A stretch of DNA of 64,000 nucleotides from Bryoerythrophyllum caledonicum. Lineage: Eukaryota; Streptophyta; Bryopsida; Pottiales; Pottiaceae. The notes beneath the pieces were generated by a model. That model worked only from the letters and a program-made list of their open reading frames with translations, searched no databases and was not told where the DNA came from. The DNA lies in contig OZ020526.1 of the NCBI GenBank assembly GCA_963971425.1, positions 6,785,976-6,849,975 on the forward strand, written 5' to 3'. Positions 35,387 through 41,740 of the stretch are shown one piece after another (position 1 is the first letter of the stretch; each line of letters starts with the position of its first letter). A program made the position numbers and the translations under genes.

Positions 35387-35875
35387 CTCAACGAAGATGA
35401 CGTCGAGGATGCAAGCTTTATGAAGGTGAAAGCTATAGTAACGGAGGCCAAGTCATACGATGTCTTGGTGGGCTCGGCGGTGCTATACCCCATGGGGTTC
35501 ACCTTGGATTTCTGGGAGGAAATCGCAAGTTATAGACCAGGATGGCAAGCAGGAGATGGGCGGAAGGCTCAGCTGCCAGCTCGTTTTATTCGAGTTCTGA
35601 CTGGCAATCTTGCAGACGTGTTTGCCTTCTCAGGAGGTATGGATGTGGGACCATCATGGTTTCACAAGGGTTGTGATACTTTCTCGATGGATACTCCTAC
35701 ACTTCACGAGATGGATGCCCAAGTGGGTGACACAAGTGGTGGAGATACAGAGACGTATCAACCTGGCATAGAAGCAGCGTGGAGGACCACGACTCAACTT
35801 CAGAAGGATGCGGCACAGGTCATTGAAGATGCTTGGCAGCATTCGATACTCCCACAATCGGAAGATGATTCTTGA
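35387..35875 (+). CDS. Continuation of protease domain and linker
   Basis: This is the same frame as Gag, starting after the TGA at 35384. It includes YDVLVGSAVLYPMGFTLDFW (about 35456-35515), which fits the second half of a Ty3-type protease (the ILG/LG-like motif before the C-terminal strand). About 120 residues of acidic linker without a recognised domain follow. It ends in a second in-frame TGA (35873-35875), immediately before the methyltransferase. It has no ATG of its own in a sensible place, so it is part of the Gag-Pol polyprotein and not a separate gene. Confidence 0.6.
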   Translation, partial: LNEDDVEDASFMKVKAIVTEAKSYDVLVGSAVLYPMGFTLDFWEEIASYRPGWQAGDGRKAQLPARFIRVLTGNLADVFAFSGGMDVGPSWFHKGCDTFSMDTPTLHEMDAQVGDTSGGDTETYQPGIEAAWRTTTQLQKDAAQVIEDAWQHSILPQSEDDS

Positions 35876-37276
35876 GTGGACCAAGACTTGGGCCGACGTC
35901 TAGACACTTCCACCATTCAGTGGAAGGTACCAGAGGATGGTATTGTGTTGTTGGAGTTGTTCGGAGGGATTGGAAGTGGCTTGGCGGCAGTGCTGCAAGC
36001 AGGGATGAAGGTCAAACGCTACATCTACGTAGATGTTGATGAGGCAGCAAGGCACGTGGCTAAGCGGCATTCACGGCGATTGAGGACCCAATTTCCAAAC
36101 TTGTTGGCCACTAGTGCCATCAAGACTTCATTTTCTACTCTTGTTGGTGATATTGCTTTGCTTTCAGTAGAGGATATTCAACGTGTTGGCCATGTGGACC
36201 TTGTCATCGCGGGATGGCCATGTCAAGGATTGTCAATGGCTGGACATCAAAACGGGTTGAAAGACACTCGTTCTTCGCGGTTTCATGATATGATTCGGGT
36301 ATTGTCTTTGCTTCAAACCTCTCAGAAGCGACCACCAGGTTACATTGTGGAGAATGTACCAGTGATGAGTAGCTCGAGGTCGAGGACATTAGAGGGCATG
36401 CACCGCATACACCAGACTCTGGGTATGCCCGTATTGTTGGATGCAGCTGCGGTGGGATCGCGAGCACATCGCCCGCGATTGTGGTGGACGAATTTAGCAC
36501 CTCAAGAGTTGTTACAGTCCGTTGTGGGTCGAATTAAACGGCCGGATGTCTACGTGAGTGATATTTTGGATCCTCACAGGGCACCGCGGCGCGTTTATCA
36601 TGACGACCAAGCACCTTTGGCGGTCGTCAACCGCAAAGGAGAACCACGTAGGGCATTGCCCACGTTGGTTAGTTTTGCTCGGTCGTATGCCTTTAAGGAT
36701 AACGGCCCGGGTCTTGTGTGGGATTCCTTGTCTCAAGAGATGGTGGAGCCTAATGCGGATGAACGGGAGAGAGCCATGGGATTTTCCACGGGCACTACCG
36801 ATGCACCCGGGATCTCGGAGCAACAACGGCGATTTTTACTTGGGCAAGCGATGGACTTAAATTGCTTGACGTGGATCGTTTCGTTGCTAGTGGCTGAACA
36901 GAAGCGGTTGGCTTCTAGTTTTACTGGTTACATGGGGTCTTATGAGTTGCGGGCGGCCGGAGAACCATTTGTCTCTGTTAAGGTAACAGGCAAAGTGGTT
37001 GGGGGCGAGAAGGCCTTGGCACCTCACCCATGGAATATGTGGAGCTCCGCGAACCTTTTCGCGACACCCAAGACTGAGGATCCTCTTCATGGAGTGAAGG
37101 ATTGGAACCGAAGTAGGGAATTGGCCCACCAAACGAAGGATTTGGAGGAGGCTGTGTTCGTGGGAGAACACACAGCTCACCAAAGGGAGAGAATTGGCAA
37201 ACTATGCCAATTGGAAGGACTTAGAAGCTTGGTGGAGGTGGAAGGAGAGGATTCTCCTTCGCATGGCATCCAATAG
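35876..37276 (+). CDS. C5-cytosine DNA methyltransferase domain within Pol
   Basis: The enzyme transfers a methyl group from S-adenosylmethionine to cytosine C5. Its catalytic motifs are present in the usual, unpermuted order (residues from 35876). Motif I is LLELFGGIGSG (25-35). Motif IV is GWPCQGLS with the nucleophile Cys116. Motif VI is VENV with Glu159. Motif VIII is GSRAHRPRLWW (194-204). Then come a GFSTG motif (302-306) and motif X-like RRFLLGQAMDL (318-328). The AHRxR form of motif VIII and the LLG motif near the end recall the DNMT3 group. No BAH, CXXC, UBA or PWWP domain is seen. It lies between protease and RT in the polyprotein frame. The coding end is TAG at 37274-37276, followed by CAACCA. 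C5 methyltransferases in LTR retroelements have been reported in a charophyte alga and in dinoflagellates (from memory). Confidence 0.93.
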   Translation: MDQDLGRRLDTSTIQWKVPEDGIVLLELFGGIGSGLAAVLQAGMKVKRYIYVDVDEAARHVAKRHSRRLRTQFPNLLATSAIKTSFSTLVGDIALLSVEDIQRVGHVDLVIAGWPCQGLSMAGHQNGLKDTRSSRFHDMIRVLSLLQTSQKRPPGYIVENVPVMSSSRSRTLEGMHRIHQTLGMPVLLDAAAVGSRAHRPRLWWTNLAPQELLQSVVGRIKRPDVYVSDILDPHRAPRRVYHDDQAPLAVVNRKGEPRRALPTLVSFARSYAFKDNGPGLVWDSLSQEMVEPNADERERAMGFSTGTTDAPGISEQQRRFLLGQAMDLNCLTWIVSLLVAEQKRLASSFTGYMGSYELRAAGEPFVSVKVTGKVVGGEKALAPHPWNMWSSANLFATPKTEDPLHGVKDWNRSRELAHQTKDLEEAVFVGEHTAHQRERIGKLCQLEGLRSLVEVEGEDSPSHGIQ

Positions 37277-38527
37277 CAACCAAGGAAGGAGAATCCTGCT
37301 CCAAAGGAACCGAAGGAGGCGGTGACCAAGGATACTTGGAAACCGATGGTAGGCCTGGCGGATGGAGCAGTTGAGAGAGAGGAACATGAGTTCCTCAGGG
37401 AGTACTTAGATTGTTTTGCCTTTAGTCTTGAAGATCTTGGAGTATTGAAAGGGCAAGAAGTACATATCAATTTGACGGACAAAGCACCAATATACCGGAA
37501 GCCGTACAAGTATAGCAACGTTGAACGGAGGATGATACGTGCTCGTACGGAGGAGTTGGTGGCTGCGGGGCTAGTGGAGTTGGCTCCACCGGATTGCGAG
37601 TATGCATCGGCGACGGTTATGCCATCCAAGAAAGATATCTACGATAATTGGACCGAGAAGAGGATGTGCGGGGACTATAGGAGGATTAACAAATTCACCA
37701 AGTCGGATCGTTATGCGATGCCAACGCCGGAGGAGAACTTTGAGGCTATTGGTCACGCCAAGGTATTTAGTACGTTGGACTTGCGCTCTGGATACCACCA
37801 GATTGGACTGAGAGAGGAAGACAAGGAGAAGACCGCGTTCTGGGGCATTGACAAAGATGGGAAGGACCGGTTGTTCCAATGGAAATTCTTACCATTTGGA
37901 TTGAAGAATGCCCCTGCCGAATTCCAGAGGGTTATGGACCGAGTATTCTCGGGCTTGGATTTCGTGAGATGCTACATTGACGACATCGTTGTCTTTAGCA
38001 CGAATCGAAGGCAACATAGGCTACACTTGATGGAAGTGTTTGCTAGATTGAGGCTCCACGGTTTGAAGTTGCACCCTGGTAAGTGCAAATTCTACTTTGA
38101 CCGCATCGAGTACTTAGGCCACATGATATATCCAAGTGGATTGGGTGTGGTAGCTAGTAAAATTGAAGTAGTGATGTCTATTCCTAGACCAAGGGATATT
38201 AGTAGGCTACGTGCATTCTTGGGGTTGTGTAATTACTATAGAAAGTTTGTGAAGACTTTCAGTGCTATTGCCAAGCCATTAACCATGTTGACAAGGAATA
38301 ATCAACCTTGGATATGGGGAGATGAGCAAGAGGTGGCCTTTCAAGAGTTGAAGGACCGTTTGGCATCGGCACCTATACTTCGAAGGCCAATAGCCGGAAG
38401 GACATACCAGCTACACACAGATTGGAGCGCATTGGGAATTGGTGCGGTGTTGACGCAAATGGATGACGACGGGAAGGAGTTTGTCATTGCGTACGCCAGC
38501 CGGTCCAACAATAATGCGGAGGCCTAG
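37277..38527 (+). CDS. rt: Ty3-type reverse transcriptase and start of RNase H
   Basis: This is the same frame as the methyltransferase, after the TAG at 37274. Ty3/Gypsy RT blocks are complete: MCGDYRRINKFT, FSTLDLRSGYHQI (first catalytic Asp), LPFGLKNAPAEFQRVMD, CYIDDIVVFS (YIDD encoded at 37973-37984), KCKFYFDRIEYLGHMI and LRAFLGLCNYYRKF. RNase H begins at about 38400 with HTDWSALGIGAV (first Asp at 38420). The frame is cut by TAG at 38525-38527. The flanking peptide there (NNNAEA, then YSSYEGECLAA) is the conserved RNase H region around the catalytic Glu. The TAG replaces a normally coding codon and is one C-to-T change from a Gln codon. Confidence 0.92.
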   Translation, partial: QPRKENPAPKEPKEAVTKDTWKPMVGLADGAVEREEHEFLREYLDCFAFSLEDLGVLKGQEVHINLTDKAPIYRKPYKYSNVERRMIRARTEELVAAGLVELAPPDCEYASATVMPSKKDIYDNWTEKRMCGDYRRINKFTKSDRYAMPTPEENFEAIGHAKVFSTLDLRSGYHQIGLREEDKEKTAFWGIDKDGKDRLFQWKFLPFGLKNAPAEFQRVMDRVFSGLDFVRCYIDDIVVFSTNRRQHRLHLMEVFARLRLHGLKLHPGKCKFYFDRIEYLGHMIYPSGLGVVASKIEVVMSIPRPRDISRLRAFLGLCNYYRKFVKTFSAIAKPLTMLTRNNQPWIWGDEQEVAFQELKDRLASAPILRRPIAGRTYQLHTDWSALGIGAVLTQMDDDGKEFVIAYASRSNNNAEA

Positions 38528-40402
38528 TATAGCTCGTATGAAGGGGAGTGTTTGGCTGCCATATGGGCAATTGCTCATTTTCGATGTTACCTTTATGGTA
38601 ACGAGTTCTTGTTAGTCACGGATCATCAACCTTTAAAGTGGTTGATGGAGTCTGACAAACTAACATGCAAGCTAGCGCGGTGGGCCTTGATGTTGATGGA
38701 ATACGACTTCAAGGTGGTGCACAGAGCGGGATTGGTGAATATGGATGCCGACGGCCTTAGCCGCAATCCAATTCCAAACCAAGCGGATGCTACGGGCGCT
38801 AGGTGGCACGGGGAGGATGAAGCCGATCCGTTACCAGGTTGGCATAGTTCGGCCTTTCTAAGTGTATTGGCGATGCGTAGAGATGACACCGGAGCTTCTA
38901 CTGTAGCCACAGTAGATGAGGATGGCGGTGAAGAATCTGGGGGCGCCAAAGACATCTTTGAAGACACGAACGTGATGCATTTTCTAAAGAATGGAGAAGT
39001 GGTGCTTGTGTGGTCCGCTAAGGAGAGAGATCGGGTCTCACAACGAGCCAAACGGTTTGTGTGGGAGAGGATTCACCTTGTGAGGGTGTGGCCGGATGGC
39101 ACGCGAAAGGTTGTGCCAACTCCATTGGAGAGAGTGAAGCTCATCAAGGACACGCATGAAGACCTTGGGCACTTTCGAGTGCGGAGGACTTATAGCTTGC
39201 TCCAGCTTCACTATTGGTGGCGAGGTATGCAAATTCAAGTTCAAGCCTTGATAGCCCGGTGTATGATTTGTGATCGTGTGCGAGCGTCTTTTAACGCTCC
39301 GATGCCACAATTGCAACCATTGCCAATTATGGGCTTGGGATATAGATGGAGCTTAGATTTTGCTGGTCCGTTGCCAGTGACACCTCGACACAACAAGTAT
39401 GTATTGGTGATGATCGAGCACTTCTCGAAATGGATAGAGTTGGTGGCGTTGCCTGACAAGTTTAGTGAGGGGGCCGCTTACTCTTTTCTCGATCGTGTAT
39501 TGAGCCGCTTTGGAGCTCCAGCGGAAGTTCTCACAGACCAAGGAAGGGAATTCTTGGGTGAGTTTCAAACGTTGTGTGAGCAAGCGATGATAGATCACCG
39601 CACTACTTCGAGGGATCACCCCGAAGCGGATGGCTTGGCGGAGCGCATGGTGCAAACCGTCAAGAGGGGGCTTCGGAAGTATAGTTTGAAGAAGGGACAT
39701 CATCAAGATTGGGACTTGCAATTACCGTGGATAGCTATGGGCTACCGGTTTAGCAAGCAAGCATCTTTGGCGTCCTTTTCTCCTTACTTCTTGTTGTTTG
39801 GAAGGCAACCGGTATTACCGAAGGCCATTCAGGCGGATGCTGACACCGTGTTGGCTAACATGGACAATCCAGATACGTGGGCTCAAGTGTGTGAGCAACG
39901 TGCGGATTTGTTCAAACGGGTGATGCCTATGGCATTGGAGAATCTTTCCATTGCTCAACATCGGGATACGTTGCGTTATGCTACAATACGGGGAGGAGGC
40001 TACCGACCGCAAGTGCGACGGTTTACTCCTGGAGACTATGTGTATTTGCAGCAAGCAGCGCCCACCACCTTGGATGTGACAGCGGGACGGGTGATCTTGC
40101 GAGTTCGTGAGGTGAAGCACTCAGGAGTGTTACTGTTGGAGGGCCGTGATGGTAAGATATGGAAGGATCACACACGCAATTGCGCTCCTTGCCATTTACC
40201 ACACATTGATGGAACAGTAAACCCTGGTATTTCTCACATCTCCTCTGGATTGCGATGTCAATTGTGTGGTAGTGCCAAACGGGCAGCCACAATGGTCATT
40301 TGTGACTTGTGTTCTACGGGGTGGCATCTAGAATGTCTAACCCCACCTCTTCTAGAGGTACCAGTAGGTCAATGGTCGTGTCCAAATTGTTTAGCACATT
40401 AA
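38528..40402 (+). CDS. int: RNase H, DDE integrase and C-terminal PHD finger
   Basis: The frame continues from the RT after TAG 38525. The rest of RNase H holds EGECLA (Glu), VTDHQPLKWL (Asp) and NMDADGLSR (last Asp). The integrase begins at about 39140 with the HHCC zinc-binding domain (HEDLGH..., CMICD). The DDE core follows: SLDFAGPL (Asp 39356), LTDQGREF (Asp 39536) and DGLAERM (Glu 39641), with 34 residues between the last two by my count. After a basic C-terminal domain, residues at 40256-40390 form a PHD finger instead of a chromodomain: C-x2-C-x11-C-x2-C-x4-H-x2-C-x14-C-x2-C with Trp two before the seventh Cys. The stop is TAA at 40400-40402. This segment has no internal stop. The domain calls are firm. 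Confidence 0.92.
   Translation, partial: YSSYEGECLAAIWAIAHFRCYLYGNEFLLVTDHQPLKWLMESDKLTCKLARWALMLMEYDFKVVHRAGLVNMDADGLSRNPIPNQADATGARWHGEDEADPLPGWHSSAFLSVLAMRRDDTGASTVATVDEDGGEESGGAKDIFEDTNVMHFLKNGEVVLVWSAKERDRVSQRAKRFVWERIHLVRVWPDGTRKVVPTPLERVKLIKDTHEDLGHFRVRRTYSLLQLHYWWRGMQIQVQALIARCMICDRVRASFNAPMPQLQPLPIMGLGYRWSLDFAGPLPVTPRHNKYVLVMIEHFSKWIELVALPDKFSEGAAYSFLDRVLSRFGAPAEVLTDQGREFLGEFQTLCEQAMIDHRTTSRDHPEADGLAERMVQTVKRGLRKYSLKKGHHQDWDLQLPWIAMGYRFSKQASLASFSPYFLLFGRQPVLPKAIQADADTVLANMDNPDTWAQVCEQRADLFKRVMPMALENLSIAQHRDTLRYATIRGGGYRPQVRRFTPGDYVYLQQAAPTTLDVTAGRVILRVREVKHSGVLLLEGRDGKIWKDHTRNCAPCHLPHIDGTVNPGISHISSGLRCQLCGSAKRAATMVICDLCSTGWHLECLTPPLLEVPVGQWSCPNCLAH
40256..40390 (+). other. PHD finger domain at the integrase C-terminus
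   Basis: The eight ligands are C4HC3 with normal PHD spacing and the WSC signature before the last Cys pair. PHD fingers commonly bind the histone H3 tail. In chromoviruses a chromodomain at this place steers integration to marked chromatin, so a targeting role is a reasonable inference. Confidence 0.85.
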
Positions 40403-40632
40403 GAGTCTACGTAGACAAGGTCTAGCCATTAAAAGTGTTAGAGGCGATTAACGATGGGGCTCTCATTGCACCCGGCCTATCCTTTGTCTACATGGTCTAT
40501 TAGTGTCTTTTCTATAGGTCACCTTGATTTTTCTGGACTTGAGAGGTTTTCATGCTCGGTCGATCATACACTTTACGTTAATTGTGTGGTTCGCCGGTGT
40601 GAAAGGGACTTCAGCACAGGCGAAGGGGGCGA

Positions 40633-40862
40633 GTAAAGGGGTCCTTGTAGACCAATTACTAAATGTTATGGTCTGGGTATTTATTTCTTTTTCCCTAGCC
40701 TAGGTTGTTGGAGGTTGTTAGTTTCTTTTGTGAACTATTGTTTTCGTTGTTTACGGAGGCAACGGTGATAGTATAGTCACCATTGCTCCGAGTTTGCCTC
40801 TAATTGTGCGCTCTCACCTGTTGGCACGATGTTATCTTTGCACGATGTGTTTGTGCACGACA
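40633..40862 (+). repeat. Terminal repeat B1 of the 12-kb element
   Basis: The 230-bp repeat is identical by eye to 41232-41461. It is directly preceded by a purine tract (GAAGGGGGCGAG, about 40622-40632) that looks like a polypurine primer for plus-strand synthesis. It ends CACGACA and is followed by GC and then repeat A2. The junction forms the perfect palindrome GACAGCTGTC at 40859-40868. Confidence 0.85.
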
Positions 40863-40864
40863 GC

Positions 40865-41231
40865 TGTCAGGATCGGCGCATGGAGGTGTTTGTATAGATG
40901 GTATTCGGATAGAAACCATCTAGAGAGTTGTGGAGTTACCGGAGAGCCCAAGACTTAGTGCTAATGGGAGATTAGGGTTAGGTTTAGTGCCGCGTGGCGG
41001 CTAGGGCAACCGTGGTGTCTTTCGACACCTCATCTCGGGACTTGGAACCCGGGTGACCTCCACGTGTGGTTGAGGGAGACTCATCTTTCTCAAGTTGAGT
41101 CTCCCACGTGATGAGGTGAGGGTGTGTGCGTGTTGCACATCGTTAGCCTCATCCATATCATGTTTTCACTCTTGAAGAGTGGCATGGACTTGACTTGTTG
41201 TGATTTGTGAGTGTTTATCACTTATTTGTTA
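40865..41231 (+). repeat. Terminal repeat A2 of the 12-kb element
   Basis: The 367-bp repeat is identical by eye to A1 at 29432-29798, including the 10-bp-stem hairpin (41074-41105). It is followed without a gap by B2. Confidence 0.9.
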
Positions 41232-41461
41232 GTAAAGGGGTCCTTGTAGACCAATTACTAAATGTTATGGTCTGGGTATTTATTTCTTTTTCCCTAGCCT
41301 AGGTTGTTGGAGGTTGTTAGTTTCTTTTGTGAACTATTGTTTTCGTTGTTTACGGAGGCAACGGTGATAGTATAGTCACCATTGCTCCGAGTTTGCCTCT
41401 AATTGTGCGCTCTCACCTGTTGGCACGATGTTATCTTTGCACGATGTGTTTGTGCACGACA
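41232..41461 (+). repeat. Terminal repeat B2 of the 12-kb element
   Basis: The 230-bp repeat is identical by eye to B1 at 40633-40862. It ends CACGACA at the junction with the target duplication TGTC. A2 plus B2 form a 597-bp unit with TG...CA ends. Confidence 0.85.
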
Positions 41462-41740
41462 TGTCCAAACAATACGCTCCTACTCTTCTGGACTACAAGT
41501 CTACATCCACGGTACTTCTCAGCAAAAGCTATCCGTTGAGACATGTGAGGGGGTATCAAGAAAGGTTTCTTGATTGATATTCAACTAAAAATACCACTTT
41601 TATGTAATACCCTTTGAATAATACGTCTACAGACTTGAGTATGCATTATATGGTTGAGTACGACCTTAATGCGAGCACAAATTTCCTATATAATGCAACC
41701 TATAATGCGAGCACAAATTTCATCTGAAATTGCCATTTTG
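41462..41740 (-). pseudogene. Tc1-like transposase remnant, N-terminal part
   Basis: This is the continuation of the remnant at 28317-29431 beyond the 12-kb insertion. It is similar to 46310-46450 and, at 41690-41730, to the start region at about 46725-46757 of the second copy. The middle part of the gene (the DNA-binding region) is deleted. No open frame is left. Confidence 0.6.

Larger units (their letters stand above)
29432..41461 (+). mobile_element. 12-kb Ty3-like retroelement with C5 methyltransferase, PHD finger and split direct repeats
   Basis: The element is inserted in the Tc1-like transposase. The flanks ...CAAATGTC (to 29431) and TGTCCAAAC (from 41462) rejoin to the sequence expected from the second Tc1-like copy at about 46305-46325, leaving a 4-bp TGTC (or 5-bp ATGTC) duplication. 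It starts TGTCAGG and ends CACGACA. Order: repeat A1 (29432-29798), a leader of about 2.7 kb with a captured ATP synthase beta fragment, ORF1, Gag-protease-methyltransferase-RT-RNase H-integrase-PHD (to 40402), then B1-A2-B2. A1/A2 and B1/B2 are identical by eye, so insertion or repeat renewal was recent. A DDE integrase and RT of Ty3 type put it in or near Ty3/Gypsy. The repeat order is that of DIRS/PAT elements. Confidence 0.85.

Noticed and set aside
29798..40632. Interior as an intron, making A2-B2 a spliced derivative
   Set aside because: The junction has no GT-AG borders in any alignment allowed by the one-base overlap.
29432..41461. Plain LTR retrotransposon with 367-bp LTRs
   Set aside because: A 230-bp copy of the sequence preceding the 3' repeat also follows it and reaches the target duplication, so simple LTRs do not describe the termini.
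29432..41461. True DIRS element
   Set aside because: No tyrosine recombinase is encoded. A full HHCC/DDE integrase is present, and the methyltransferase is of the C5 type.
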